A DNA stretch of 36,789 nucleotides from Elusimicrobiota bacterium (GTDB taxonomy: Bacteria > Elusimicrobiota > Endomicrobiia > Endomicrobiales > Endomicrobiaceae). The position numbers were made by a program, and so were the translations under genes. The DNA lies in NCBI GenBank assembly GCA_017525905.1, contig JAFXSD010000025.1:1-36789 (forward strand). The letters run 5' to 3'. How positions within the stretch are numbered: the stretch's first letter is position 1; every line of letters starts with the position of its first letter. Shown here one piece after another: positions 1-8,781 of this stretch. The notes beneath the pieces were generated by a model, which did no database searches, was not told the origin of the DNA, and worked only from the letters and a program-made list of their open reading frames with translations.

Positions 1-1837
1 TTGCCGAAGCAATCATTTTTCTTAATGCAAATAAAGGTTTTTCTGAATTTTCACCATAGAACATATGTTCTGTTCTGAAAAGGCCGATACCTTCCGCACC
101 GAATTCTCTTGCTTTCTTTGCGTCTGAAGGGTTATCTGCATTTGTTCTGATTTTCAATCTTCTTATAGAATCACAAACTTTTAAGAAATCGTTCAAGATT
201 TTGTTCTTGGTACCATCAACCATTGCCAATGCTCCGTCATAAACAAAACCTTTTGTTCCGTTAAGAGTTATATAATCGCCTTCTTTAAATTTCTTAGCAC
301 CGATTGTCATTGTTTTCTTTGCTAAATCAACACTAATTGCATCACAACCTACTATACAGCATTTTCCCCATCCTCTTGCAACGAGTGCAGCGTGCGAGGT
401 CATACCGCCTCTTGCTGTAAGAACAGCTTGAGCGGCTCTCATACCTTCAACATCTTCAGGGTTTGTTTCTTCTCTAACGAGAATGACTTTTTTACCTTTT
501 TTTGCCCATGCTACCGCATCTTCAGCCGAGAATACGATTTGACCGTTTGCTCCTCCAGGACCTGCCGGAAGACCTTTTGCCAAAACTTTTGCACCTTTTT
601 CAGCTTTAGGATCTATAATAGGATGTAATAATTCATCTAATTGTGCAGGAGAAACTCTCAATACAGCTTCTTCTTTTGTAATGAGTTTTTCTTTTACCAT
701 GTCCATTGCCATTTTAACTGCAGCAGGACCGTTTCTCTTTCCAACTCTGCATTGTAACATCCACAATTTACCTTCTTGAATTGTGAATTCTATATCAAGC
801 ATATCTCTATAATGTTTTTCAAGTTTTTTCTGTATTCCGTCAAGTTCTTTGTAAACTTTAGGCATAAACTTTTCAAGAGATATTTCACCTTTGTTCTGTT
901 CTGTTTTTGTTGCTTCGTTAATAGAAGCCGGAGTTCTTATACCTGCAACAACGTCTTCACCTTGTGCATTTATAAGGTATTCTCCGTAAAAATGTGCATC
1001 TCCGTTTCCGGGGTTTCTTGTGAAAGCAACACCTGTCGCAGAAGTGTCACCCATGTTACCGAATACCATGGTTTGAACATTTACTGCTGTTCCCCAATCT
1101 TCAGGAATTCCTTCGATTTTTCTGTAAGCAATAGCTCTTTTTCCGTTCCATGATGCAAATACTGCTCCGATTCCACCCCAAAGTTGTTTCATCGGATCAT
1201 CGGGGAATTCTTTACCTAAAACTTTTTTAACTACTTTTTTGAACTCATCGCAAAGTTTTTTCAAATCGTTTGCATCGAGTTCCGTATCTTTTGTTACACC
1301 TTTAGCTTTTTTAGCTTTATCCATAACTCTTTCAAGTTGTTTTCTGATGCCCATATCGTCTGCCGGTTCTATTCCTGCAGATTTTTCCATAACAACATCA
1401 GAATACATCATGATAAGTCTTCTATATGCATCGTAAGCGAATCTTTCGTTTTTAGTTTTTGCAATTAAACCCGGGAGTGTTTTTGAGGTAAGACCAACAT
1501 TCAAAACTGTTTCCATCATACCAGGCATTGAAGCTCTTGCACCTGATCTTACGGATACTAAAAGAGGATCTTTCGGATCTCCGAATTTCTTACCCATAAT
1601 TTTTTCAACTGCTTTCAAAGCCGTTGCAACTTGTTTTTCAAGTTCCTTAGGATAAGTTTTTTTGTGGTCATAGTAATATGTACAAACTTCTGTTGTAATT
1701 GTAAATCCCGGAGGAACAGGAAGTTTTACTTTCCCTGCCATTTCTGCAAGGTTAGCACCTTTTCCGCCCAGAAGATTTCTCATACTGCCATTACCATCTG
1801 CTTTTCCGCCACCGAACGAATACACAAATTTCGCCAT
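1..1837 (-). CDS. ppdK: Pyruvate, phosphate dikinase, N-terminal 612 residues (3' end outside window)
   Basis: Interconverts pyruvate, ATP and phosphate with phosphoenolpyruvate, AMP and pyrophosphate in the cytoplasm; in fermenters it often runs glycolytically. The visible part begins MAKFVYSFGGGKADG. It carries the ATP-site lysine motif GGKGANLAEM (about residues 24-33), the nucleotide-binding loop SVRSGARASMPGMM, and the ATP-domain end motif MLQCRVGKRNG. The phosphohistidine loop GGMTSHAALVARG has its catalytic His at about residue 482. The sequence then enters the PEP/pyruvate barrel (GLFRTEHMFYGEN) and runs off the window edge, so the C-terminal third is missing here. The start is supported by a strong ribosome site (AAGGAGATG) just upstream and a consensus-like promoter. 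The family assignment is certain; truncation is only by the window. Confidence 0.97.
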   Translation of the reverse strand, partial: MAKFVYSFGGGKADGNGSMRNLLGGKGANLAEMAGKVKLPVPPGFTITTEVCTYYYDHKKTYPKELEKQVATALKAVEKIMGKKFGDPKDPLLVSVRSGARASMPGMMETVLNVGLTSKTLPGLIAKTKNERFAYDAYRRLIMMYSDVVMEKSAGIEPADDMGIRKQLERVMDKAKKAKGVTKDTELDANDLKKLCDEFKKVVKKVLGKEFPDDPMKQLWGGIGAVFASWNGKRAIAYRKIEGIPEDWGTAVNVQTMVFGNMGDTSATGVAFTRNPGNGDAHFYGEYLINAQGEDVVAGIRTPASINEATKTEQNKGEISLEKFMPKVYKELDGIQKKLEKHYRDMLDIEFTIQEGKLWMLQCRVGKRNGPAAVKMAMDMVKEKLITKEEAVLRVSPAQLDELLHPIIDPKAEKGAKVLAKGLPAGPGGANGQIVFSAEDAVAWAKKGKKVILVREETNPEDVEGMRAAQAVLTARGGMTSHAALVARGWGKCCIVGCDAISVDLAKKTMTIGAKKFKEGDYITLNGTKGFVYDGALAMVDGTKNKILNDFLKVCDSIRRLKIRTNADNPSDAKKAREFGAEGIGLFRTEHMFYGENSEKPLFALRKMIASA

Positions 1838-1894
1838 ACTTCATCTCCTTACTTTATTTTATTGGATATAAAAATATCACTAATAATCTTAAAG

Positions 1895-1923
1895 ATTTTA
1901 ACAATTACTAAAAATTGTGTCAA
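1895..1923 (-). promoter_or_regulatory. Sigma-70-type promoter of ppdK
   Basis: On the minus strand, TTGACA (1918-1923) is followed after exactly 17 bases by TAAAAT (1895-1900). The predicted start of transcription is near 1888, leaving a leader of about 50 bases with a good Shine-Dalgarno sequence (AAGGAG near 1846-1851). It lies directly behind the hisC stop codon, so ppdK can be transcribed independently of pheA-hisC. No strong terminator is visible after hisC, so read-through into ppdK is also possible. Confidence 0.75.
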
Positions 1924-1932
1924 CCTAAAGAA

Positions 1933-3063
1933 TTATTTTTTTAATACTTTTTTTATCTTTTTTAAGAAAAGTTCGTTTTCTTTTCTTGTTCCTACAGTTA
2001 CTCTTACATAATCATATAACTCATATTCATCCATTGCTCTTATAATCACACCTTCTTTCAACATATTTTGAAATACTTCTTTACCTTTAAACGGTGCTAC
2101 CGACATTAAGAAGAAGTTGCCTACTGAATCAACATATTTTATTCCCATTTTCTTTAATTCAGCAAAAATAAATTTGAATTCTTTTCTTACATGAGCAAGA
2201 CTTTTTTTAACTTGAGATTTATCGTTTAAACTTGCTATTGCACCTGCCTGTGCAAATTTGTTTACATTAAAAGGAGGTCTTATTCTTTCAATATAATCTG
2301 ATACGGTTTCACTTACCAAACCGTAACCTACTCTTGAACCTGCCATAGCATAAATTTTTGAAAAAGTTCTGAGAATTATTAAGTTAGGATTTTTTGCCAA
2401 ATATTTTAATGTGTCCGGAAAATCTTTTTTATATGATGCATATTCAAAATAAGCTTCATCGGAAATAACCAACGGTTTTACTCCGTATTTGTTTAAAGGA
2501 AGAGCTTTTAAAAACTCCTCAAATTCTTTTTTTGTGTTATATGTTCCGGTAGGATTGTTAGGGTTTGTTATAAATACGGCTTTTGTATTTTTGTTACATG
2601 CTTTTGCCATAGCTTTTAAGTCGTGAACAAAACCTTCTTTCATAGGAACTATTACAGACTTTGCATTCATTAATTTTACTGCCATTTGGTATCTTGTAAA
2701 GGAATATTTTGAGATAACAATTTCATCTTCGGGATTAAAATATGCTCTTGCAATTATTTCTATAAGTTCATCGGAACCGCAACCTACTATAATATTATTA
2801 ATTTTTAATTTATAGTGTTTTGCAAGTGCCGTCTTAAGTTCCGTTGAATTAAAATCAGGATAAAAATAAACTTTGTCCGCAATATCTTTCATTGCTTTAA
2901 CAGCTTTTTTGGAAGGTCCCAACGGATTTTCGTTTGAAGCTATTTTTATTATATGTTTTAAACCGAGTTCTCTTTTTAATGTTTCTATCGGTTTACCTGC
3001 AACATAAGGTTGAAAAGTTTTACAAACAGATCTTGCTAATTTTCCTGCATCGAATTTTCCCAT
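1933..3063 (-). CDS. hisC: Histidinol-phosphate/aromatic aminotransferase (HisC family)
   Basis: PLP-dependent class I/II aminotransferase of 376 residues, the normal size for HisC. Visible motifs are SNENPLGPSKKA near the N-terminus, the glycine motif VGCGSDELIE, ITNPNNPTGT, the PLP-ring-binding ISDEAYFEY, and the Schiff-base lysine in RTFSKIYAMAGSRVGYGL (K236). HisC proteins transaminate imidazole-acetol phosphate, and many also act on phenylpyruvate, hydroxyphenylpyruvate or prephenate. It lies only 13 bases behind pheA and no other his gene is visible, so its main job here may be the last step of phenylalanine (and tyrosine) synthesis. A good ribosome site (TAGGAGA) precedes the ATG. Family is secure; substrate is inferred from context. 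Confidence 0.88.
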   Translation of the reverse strand: MGKFDAGKLARSVCKTFQPYVAGKPIETLKRELGLKHIIKIASNENPLGPSKKAVKAMKDIADKVYFYPDFNSTELKTALAKHYKLKINNIIVGCGSDELIEIIARAYFNPEDEIVISKYSFTRYQMAVKLMNAKSVIVPMKEGFVHDLKAMAKACNKNTKAVFITNPNNPTGTYNTKKEFEEFLKALPLNKYGVKPLVISDEAYFEYASYKKDFPDTLKYLAKNPNLIILRTFSKIYAMAGSRVGYGLVSETVSDYIERIRPPFNVNKFAQAGAIASLNDKSQVKKSLAHVRKEFKFIFAELKKMGIKYVDSVGNFFLMSVAPFKGKEVFQNMLKEGVIIRAMDEYELYDYVRVTVGTRKENELFLKKIKKVLKK

Positions 3064-3076
3064 TTTATTCTCCTAA

Positions 3077-4144
3077 TTATAAATCGGATTTCGGGTATGA
3101 GCCCAAAACTTTTAAAAATATACAATGTTCTTTTATATTTTCAAGTGTATCTATAACTTTTTTGTCACTTACATGTCCTTCAAAATCTATAAAGAAAATA
3201 TATTGCCAAACTTTTTTCTTTGTGGGTCTTGATTCAATTTTTGTTAAATTTATCTTACTCTTACTAAATTCCGATAAAATATTGTATAAGGTATTAACTT
3301 TATCTTTAATGGTAAAAATTATACTTGTTTTATCTTTACCTGTTTTACTTGTTATATCATGTCCCAATACAAAAAATCTTGTCCAATTATCTTTACTGTC
3401 TTCTATGGATTTAACAAGAATATTCAAATTATAAATTTGTGCCGCAACTTCCGAAGAAACAGCTGCAGCTTTAGAATTTTTTGAAGCAAGTTGTGCCGCT
3501 TGTGCCGTAGAATTTACAGGAAAAATTTCAGCATCGGGCAAATTTTTATGAAGCCAATTACTACATTGAGATATTGCCTGATGATGAGAATATACTACTT
3601 TAATGTTTTCAAGTTTTGTTTTAGATAAAAGGCAATGAGATATCCTCATATTTATTTCGTTTACAACTTTCAAATTTGTATCTACAAGTTCATCCAAAGT
3701 TGTATTTACGGAACCTTCATTTGAATTTTCTATGGGAACAACGGCATAATCCGCTCTTTGTTTTTCAACTTCTTCTATAACATCCGCCAATCTCTTTACA
3801 GGAATAAAATCCGTTTTCAAACCGAACAATTTTAAACTTGCCTGATAACTGAATGTTGCTTTAGGTCCTAAATAAGCTACTTTCAACTTGGATTCCATTC
3901 CTCTGCAAACACTGATAATTTCTCTATATATACCGGAAATATCCTGCTTACTTAAAGGACCTTTATTATTTTTTGAAAGATTGTTTATTATTTCGGTTTC
4001 TCTGCTCGGAACATAAATTGCCGAAGAAGATTGTTTTATTTTACCTATTTCAACAGCTGCTTTTGCTCTTTCGTTAAGTAAATTTAAAATTTTTTTATCG
4101 ATACTGTCTATTTTATTTCTGTATTTTAAAAGTTTATTATTCAT
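3077..4144 (-). CDS. pheA: Bifunctional chorismate mutase/prephenate dehydratase (P-protein)
   Basis: Turns chorismate into prephenate and then phenylpyruvate, the committed steps to phenylalanine. The 355 residues show the classic three-part order. An AroQ-type chorismate mutase covers about residues 1-85 (RNKIDSIDKKILNLLNER). The prephenate dehydratase domain covers about 88-265 (YLGPKATFSYQA, PIENSNEGSV, and the catalytic TRF at 255-257). A C-terminal ACT domain carries the phenylalanine-sensing ESRP motif (304-307), so feedback inhibition by phenylalanine is expected. It is the first gene of a two-gene operon with hisC (13-base gap). No clear Shine-Dalgarno sequence precedes the ATG. Identity is very secure. 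Confidence 0.96.
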   Translation of the reverse strand: MNNKLLKYRNKIDSIDKKILNLLNERAKAAVEIGKIKQSSSAIYVPSRETEIINNLSKNNKGPLSKQDISGIYREIISVCRGMESKLKVAYLGPKATFSYQASLKLFGLKTDFIPVKRLADVIEEVEKQRADYAVVPIENSNEGSVNTTLDELVDTNLKVVNEINMRISHCLLSKTKLENIKVVYSHHQAISQCSNWLHKNLPDAEIFPVNSTAQAAQLASKNSKAAAVSSEVAAQIYNLNILVKSIEDSKDNWTRFFVLGHDITSKTGKDKTSIIFTIKDKVNTLYNILSEFSKSKINLTKIESRPTKKKVWQYIFFIDFEGHVSDKKVIDTLENIKEHCIFLKVLGSYPKSDL

Positions 4145-4180
4145 AAAAACCCGAAAACATTTGATTTTATATATTCGTTT

Positions 4181-4209
4181 ATTATACTATTATTAAAAAA
4201 TTTTTTAAA
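4181..4209 (-). promoter_or_regulatory. Possible promoter of pheA-hisC
   Basis: A perfect TATAAT -10 box on the minus strand (4181-4186) lies about 37 bases before the pheA start. The matching -35 position, 17 bases further on, reads TTTAAA (4204-4209), only a four-of-six match. It falls in a 16-base A/T palindrome (4193-4208) between the two divergent promoters of this intergenic region. The -10 is convincing; the -35 is weak. Confidence 0.45.
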
Positions 4210-4278
4210 GCATAGAAAAAGATTTTCTGTTAAATAAAAACGGCAAAAGAACTATTAAACTTTGCTTTTTTCATTAAC

Positions 4279-4307
4279 TTGACAGTTAAATTGCAATAGA
4301 TTATACT
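4279..4307 (+). promoter_or_regulatory. Strong sigma-70-type promoter of the pilin-like gene
   Basis: A perfect TTGACA (4279-4284), a 17-base spacer and TATACT (4302-4307) give one of the best promoter matches in the window. Transcription should start near 4314. The leader contains GAGG (4337-4340), ten bases before the ATG at 4351. A second ATG at 4341 is out of frame with the pilin. Confidence 0.85.
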
Positions 4308-4350
4308 ATGTGACTATAAAATAAAAAAGAAATAAAGAGGATGAAAAAAG

Positions 4351-4779
4351 ATGAGAAATATAAAAGGGTTTACTCTTGTTGAGTTGGTAATTGTTATTGT
4401 TATCATTGGTATCTTGACTGTTGTTGCAATATCCATTTACAAAGAAAACACAAAAAAAGCTATCGAGACAGAAGCAAATACATTATTAGGCTCAATACAA
4501 ATAGCAGAAAAAATCTATTATGCAGAACATTTTGAATTTTTTGAAGGTAATTTCGCTGCACCCAATAATGGTTACAGTTCGGATTTAGATATCGATGCCA
4601 GATCCAATAAATACTTTAAAGGTTTCAGTATCACTAAAGAAGCCGGAACCGATGAGTCCGGTGCAGGATTTAAAGCAGTAATTGAAGGTGGAGCTAAAGG
4701 TGCAGCAAAAGGTATAAAAAAGACATTGGAATATTATTTAAATAACGAACATTCGTTGACAAATGAAGGTGTGAAATAA
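4351..4779 (+). CDS. Type IV pilin-like / pseudopilin protein
   Basis: A 142-residue prepilin with the diagnostic class III signal: short basic leader MRNIKG, cleavage expected before F7, Glu at mature position 5, then a hydrophobic helix (FTLVELVIVIVIIGIL). This is the substrate type for prepilin peptidase and for assembly into type IV pili or a type II secretion pseudopilus. The rest (helix, then a polar region with many Gly, Ala and Lys, and no cysteine) is not diagnostic of a particular subunit. It has its own strong promoter and terminator and no pilus assembly gene beside it, so it looks like one of several dispersed pilin genes. It is the only plus-strand protein gene recognised here. 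Major versus minor pilin cannot be decided. Confidence 0.88.
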   Translation: MRNIKGFTLVELVIVIVIIGILTVVAISIYKENTKKAIETEANTLLGSIQIAEKIYYAEHFEFFEGNFAAPNNGYSSDLDIDARSNKYFKGFSITKEAGTDESGAGFKAVIEGGAKGAAKGIKKTLEYYLNNEHSLTNEGVK

Positions 4780-4797
4780 ACAATCAAAATTTTACAG

Positions 4798-4830
4798 AAA
4801 AAGGCACTGATAAAAATCAGTGCCTTTTTT
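4798..4830. terminator. Bidirectional intrinsic terminator between pilin and metK
   Basis: A long perfect stem, AAAGGCACTGAT paired with ATCAGTGCCTTT, encloses a four-base AAAA loop (4812-4815). On the plus strand it is followed by a run of T and ends the pilin transcript 20 bases after its stop. Read on the minus strand it is also followed by TTTTT, so it can end the opposing metK operon transcript. Confidence 0.9.
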
Positions 4831-4852
4831 TATGTTTTTTATTTAAATAAAT

Positions 4853-6025
4853 TTACTTCAACAAATTCTCTGCCAATTTTTTTATTTCCGTAGCTTTATT
4901 TGTTTTTTCCCACTTAAACTCTTGTCTGCCAAAATGGCCGTAAGCAGCAGTTTTTGTAAATACAGGTTTTCTTAAATCTAAATAATTTATTATACCTTGC
5001 GGAGTTAAATCAAAAACTTTTCTTACTATCGGTTCAAGTAAATTCCCGGCAATTTTTCCGGAATGATGTGTATCTATCATAACCGATACAGGTTCCGAAA
5101 CACCTATTGCATAAGCAAGTTGAACTGTACACTTGTCAGCAATGCCGGAAGCGACAATATTTTTGGCAATATGTCTTGCCATATAGCAGGCACTTCTATC
5201 TACCTTGGTAGAATCTTTACCCGAAAAGGCTCCGCCGCCGTGTGCCGCCATACCGCCGTAAGTATCAACAATAATTTTTCTGCCTGTAAGACCGGTATCG
5301 GCTTGAGGGCCGCCAATCAAAAATTTACCGGTAGGATTTATATGTATTATCGTTTTATCATCAATCCATTTACCTAACACGGGTTTTATAACTTTATCTT
5401 CTATTTCTTTTTTAAATTTTTTTGTTATTTCTTGTTTATATAAAACTTCTTTTGTATGTTGAGTGGATAAAACTACCGTATCTACTCTGTAAGGTTTCCA
5501 ATTTCTATATTCAACGGTAACTTGAGTTTTTCCATCCGGACCTAAATATTTCAATATATTTTTCTTTCTCACTTCGGAAAGTCTTTTTGCCAATTTATGT
5601 GCCAAAATAATAGGCAAAGGCATTAACTCTTTGGTTTCTTTACAAGCAAAACCTATCATAAGGCCTTGGTCACCTGCTCCCCCGGAATCTACTCCTTGAG
5701 CTATATCCGGAGATTGTTCGTTTACTGTATCGATTATTGCACAAGTTTTATAATCAAAACCGAATTTAGAATCCGTATATCCGATATTTTTTACGGCTTC
5801 TTTTATAATTTCTCTTTTATTTATTTGCGCGGTTGTGGTTATTTCTCCCCCTAAAACCAAAAGACCGTTTGAAACGAAAGTTTCACAAGCTACTCTTGCT
5901 TTTGGATCTTGTTTTAAAATTGCATCCAAAATACTATCGGACACGATATCACAAATTTTATCAGGATGTCCTTCTGTAACTGATTCAGATGTAAAAAACC
6001 AACCTTTTTCTTCTTGTTTTTTCAT
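4853..6025 (-). CDS. metK: S-adenosylmethionine synthetase
   Basis: Makes S-adenosylmethionine from methionine and ATP in the cytoplasm. The 390-residue length is normal. Signature motifs are present: [14 protein letters not shown] at the N-terminus (His20 of the phosphate-handling site), [12 protein letters not shown] (hexapeptide signature) and [17 protein letters not shown] (P-loop-like second signature). It is the last gene of the minus-strand cluster, 20 bases behind a sugar nucleotidyltransferase, with AAAGGA as ribosome site. The short gap leaves no room for a dedicated SAM riboswitch. The convergent terminator at 4798-4830 closes the operon. Confidence 0.97.
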   Translation of the reverse strand: MKKQEEKGWFFTSESVTEGHPDKICDIVSDSILDAILKQDPKARVACETFVSNGLLVLGGEITTTAQINKREIIKEAVKNIGYTDSKFGFDYKTCAIIDTVNEQSPDIAQGVDSGGAGDQGLMIGFACKETKELMPLPIILAHKLAKRLSEVRKKNILKYLGPDGKTQVTVEYRNWKPYRVDTVVLSTQHTKEVLYKQEITKKFKKEIEDKVIKPVLGKWIDDKTIIHINPTGKFLIGGPQADTGLTGRKIIVDTYGGMAAHGGGAFSGKDSTKVDRSACYMARHIAKNIVASGIADKCTVQLAYAIGVSEPVSVMIDTHHSGKIAGNLLEPIVRKVFDLTPQGIINYLDLRKPVFTKTAAYGHFGRQEFKWEKTNKATEIKKLAENLLK

Positions 6026-6045
6026 ATTCTTTTCCTTTAAATTTT

Positions 6046-7068
6046 CTACTTTATATTAAACAATAAACCGTTATATACCGAAAGTTTGCTTGGAACCTTT
6101 GTCGATATTATACTGGAATGCAATTTTACATTCTTTCCTATTACGGTATTACTCCAAATAATGGAATCTTTTATTATAGCATCATTTTGTATTTTAACAT
6201 TGTCTCCGATAACAGTGCCGTTATCTATAACAACATTTTTACCTATAACGCAATTTTTTCCGATAACCGATTTACCTATAAATTTAACGGTTTTATCTAT
6301 TTGGCAACCGCTGTCGACAAAAGCTTCCGTATTTTTTATTTTTTTACCTTCTATATTGATTGCTATTTTGTTAAATAAAGCATCTTTCACACCTTGTTTA
6401 TATTCGTCAATATTACCTATATCCGTCCAGTATCCGTTCATCAAATAAGCATATATAGGCTTTTTAAGTTTTAATAATCTCGGCCATAAATCTTTACCGA
6501 AATCATAAAAAGTGTCCGGAATATACTTAAAAATTTCAGGCTCGAAAACATAAATTCCGGTATTGACGGTATCGGAAAAAACCGAACCCCAAGTAGGTTT
6601 TTCAACAAATTTAACTATTTTTCCGGACTTTTCAGTTAGAGTTATTCCGTAAGCAAACTTTGTTTCTATTTTTTTTAAAACCATTGTCGCAAGAGATTTT
6701 TTCCTTTTATGAAAAGCAATTACTGAAGTTAAATCCACGTTTGAAAGACCGTCTCCCGACATAACAACGAAAGTAGAATCAAAAAATTTTTGACATTTTT
6801 TTAATCCGCCGGCTGTTCCCAACAAAGTTTCTTCCAAAGAATATTTTATATCAAGGCCAAACTTTTTACCGTTACCGAAATAATCGGTTATCATTTCAGG
6901 TAAAGTATGCAAATTCATAACAACAGAGTCGATATTATGCTTTTTTAAATTATTTAATGTATGTTCTATTACAGGTTTATTTAACAACGGAATCATAGGT
7001 TTAGGGCATTCGTAAGTTAACGGTCTAAGTCTCGTTCCCGCACCTGCAGCCAGAATAAAAGCTTTCAT
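6046..7068 (-). CDS. Sugar-1-phosphate nucleotidyltransferase with left-handed beta-helix tail
   Basis: Makes an NDP-sugar from a sugar-1-phosphate and NTP. It opens with the nucleotidyltransferase signature [26 protein letters not shown], has the FVEKP motif and the metal/sugar-binding [11 protein letters not shown] region. It ends in hexapeptide repeats ([23 protein letters not shown]) that form a left-handed beta-helix. This architecture is that of the mannose-1-phosphate guanylyltransferase (GCD1-like) and glucose-1-phosphate thymidylyl/uridylyltransferase group; base and sugar cannot be decided. An ATG four codons upstream (7080) is open, but GGAG lies inside those codons, seven bases before the ATG at 7068, so 7068 (340 residues) is preferred. 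It sits between holA and metK. Confidence 0.85.
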   Translation of the reverse strand: MKAFILAAGAGTRLRPLTYECPKPMIPLLNKPVIEHTLNNLKKHNIDSVVMNLHTLPEMITDYFGNGKKFGLDIKYSLEETLLGTAGGLKKCQKFFDSTFVVMSGDGLSNVDLTSVIAFHKRKKSLATMVLKKIETKFAYGITLTEKSGKIVKFVEKPTWGSVFSDTVNTGIYVFEPEIFKYIPDTFYDFGKDLWPRLLKLKKPIYAYLMNGYWTDIGNIDEYKQGVKDALFNKIAINIEGKKIKNTEAFVDSGCQIDKTVKFIGKSVIGKNCVIGKNVVIDNGTVIGDNVKIQNDAIIKDSIIWSNTVIGKNVKLHSSIISTKVPSKLSVYNGLLFNIK

Positions 7069-7110
7069 AAATAACTCCATATTTTTGATATTTTGCGATT
7101 TTTTATTATA

Positions 7111-8127
7111 CTACTTACAAATGAATAAGACAAGATTTTCAATTGCCGATTTATCATCGGCTTTTCCGGTCTTTAAAGCAATGTCAGTCTTTAATATTTC
7201 TTTTAAACTTCTTTTTAAATGTACCAATGAATATTTAGACAAATTAGCAGCATATTTATACTGAAAATAAGAATACACTCTTATATAATTCAAAGCATCT
7301 TGTGAAGTATAATTTTTTTCTTCCATAAGACTTTTAGCAGTCAACATTTTTCGAATTGTTCCGGAAATTGTTGAAAGAATACCTATTGCGCTTTCACCTG
7401 CTTTTAACATTTGTTCAATAATAAACAAAGAATAATTAAGATTCTTTTCTTCTATTGAATTAGTCAACATAAAAATATTTATTTCTTTTGTAAATCCGCT
7501 TATCTTAACAAAATCTTCAACCGTTACGGCTTTTTTATCATTACCTAAATACAAAGAAATTTTTTCTATTTCACTTGAAACATTTTGTAAATCAAGACCG
7601 GCATCGTTTATTATTTGTTGAACAACGTCGGGTTCTATTGTTTTCCCTCTATTATTAAATTCTTCCTGTATAAAAATTTTTACATCTTTTTCATAAGGTT
7701 TTTTACAATCCACACAATAACAATTATCACTTTGTTCACAAAGAGATATTAAATCTTTTCTCTTTGAAGTTGAATTTTTTATTTTATCCGGGAAAACTAT
7801 TATAAAGCAAGTTGTATCCACGGGATTTTCTATAATTTTTGTAATTATTTTGAAATCATCGTTTTTTAATTTATTTGCAGATTTTAATATAACCAATCTT
7901 TTATCGGTTAAAAACGGTAATGTTTCAACAGAATTTAAAATATCACTGCCGGAAGATTCCGTTGCTTGAAAGATTTCTCTGTTTAAATCATCCACATTTA
8001 TCTTTTTTTCTATTCTTTTAATACTGTCTTCCAACAAAAAAGTGTCTTCTCCGGCAAGGAAATATACCGGATAAGTTTTTTTTGCGGACAAATTTTTTCT
8101 GAACATTGTTACCGTTGAAAATTTCAT
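7111..8127 (-). CDS. holA: DNA polymerase III delta subunit
   Basis: The clamp-loader delta subunit opens the beta sliding clamp and hands it to DNA during replication. The 338-residue length is normal. The opening (YPVYFLAGEDTFLLEDSI) is the typical start of the family, followed by the AAA+-like first domain without a Walker A motif, as expected for delta. An alpha-helical C-terminal region contains the recurrent KMLTAKSLMEE and YAANLSKYSLVHLKRSLKEIL pattern. Its start abuts the pgpA stop (no intergenic bases), so the two are co-transcribed and probably translationally coupled. The next gene begins about 40 bases downstream. Confidence 0.87.
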   Translation of the reverse strand: MKFSTVTMFRKNLSAKKTYPVYFLAGEDTFLLEDSIKRIEKKINVDDLNREIFQATESSGSDILNSVETLPFLTDKRLVILKSANKLKNDDFKIITKIIENPVDTTCFIIVFPDKIKNSTSKRKDLISLCEQSDNCYCVDCKKPYEKDVKIFIQEEFNNRGKTIEPDVVQQIINDAGLDLQNVSSEIEKISLYLGNDKKAVTVEDFVKISGFTKEINIFMLTNSIEEKNLNYSLFIIEQMLKAGESAIGILSTISGTIRKMLTAKSLMEEKNYTSQDALNYIRVYSYFQYKYAANLSKYSLVHLKRSLKEILKTDIALKTGKADDKSAIENLVLFICK

Positions 8128-8604
8128 TTAAAAACCCTTAATAAACAACATTATAAAATACAGTATAATTGTAGCATATATTCCGGCAAAAATATCATCC
8201 AAGATAACACCGAATGCATTTGTTATTTTTTTATCGGCATAACTTACAGGAAACGGTTTTGTAATATCGAATATTCTAAATAATATAAATCCTATAATAT
8301 ATGGAACTAAATTTGTATTGCTTTTAAGTGTATCGGCAATAAATAAAAATGTTACGGCTTGCCCTATAAACTCGTCTATAACAACAAAAGAAGGATCATG
8401 TTTTGTGTAAAGTAACACTTTTTTAACGGATAAAAGTGCAACAAAAAAACTTATAATTATTGTAAAAACCAAACCGACAAGGCCGAACTTATAACATATA
8501 AAAAAAATCACAGGCAAACTTACAAAAGATCCCGCCGTTCCGGGAGCTTTCGGGAAAAAGCCTATATAACATAATGTGGAAATAAAAAATGAAAATTTTT
8601 TCAT
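8128..8604 (-). CDS. pgpA: Phosphatidylglycerophosphatase A
   Basis: Inner-membrane enzyme that removes phosphate from phosphatidylglycerol phosphate to make phosphatidylglycerol. The 158 residues contain the family motifs FPKAPGTAGS (about 18-26), VIDEFIGQ (75-82, acidic catalytic pair D77/E78) and GVILDDIFAG (132-141). Several hydrophobic segments fit a small polytopic membrane protein. It is the first gene of the pgpA-holA-nucleotidyltransferase-metK run. The AAGGAG ribosome site lies about 14 bases before the ATG, longer than usual, and no alternative ATG exists between them. A weak possible promoter (TTAACA, 17 bases, TATAGG) is visible upstream, too poor to call. Confidence 0.92.
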   Translation of the reverse strand: MKKFSFFISTLCYIGFFPKAPGTAGSFVSLPVIFFICYKFGLVGLVFTIIISFFVALLSVKKVLLYTKHDPSFVVIDEFIGQAVTFLFIADTLKSNTNLVPYIIGFILFRIFDITKPFPVSYADKKITNAFGVILDDIFAGIYATIILYFIMLFIKGF

Positions 8605-8704
8605 TGTTATAAATATATCTCCTTAGATTTTGCTGTTTTACCTATATCGAAAAAGAATTCTTTTGTTAATTTCTATCTCAACAAATACAAGAACTCAAGA
8701 TAAC

Positions 8705-8744
8705 AAAACGGCAACTGAAAAAAACTGATAACAGTTGCCGTTTT
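8705..8744 (-). terminator. Intrinsic terminator after serA
   Basis: A 13-base perfect stem (AAAACGGCAACTG with CAGTTGCCGTTTT) surrounds a 14-base loop and is followed by a short T-rich tract on the minus strand. It ends the tig-clpP-clpX-lon-serA transcript about 40 bases after the serA stop and insulates the pgpA operon. Confidence 0.88.
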
Positions 8745-8781
8745 AAATTTTTCACTATTTCACCTAAACAAGATTTATTTT

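Noticed and set aside
1861..1932. Intrinsic terminator for the pheA-hisC operon
   Set aside because: Only a weak all-A/T stem (ACAATT/AATTGT) is present, inside the ppdK promoter spacer, so no terminator is called.
4237..4270. Weak hairpin with T-run between pheA and the pilin gene on the plus strand
   Set aside because: The stem is short and bulged, no plus-strand gene precedes it, and it lies before the pilin promoter.
6026..6045. SAM riboswitch before metK
   Set aside because: Only 20 bases separate metK from the gene before it, with just a Shine-Dalgarno sequence and no structure.
7069..7080. ATG at 7080 as the start of the nucleotidyltransferase
   Set aside because: The GGAG directly after this ATG is ideally placed for the ATG at 7068, from which the protein begins like its family ([11 protein letters not shown]).
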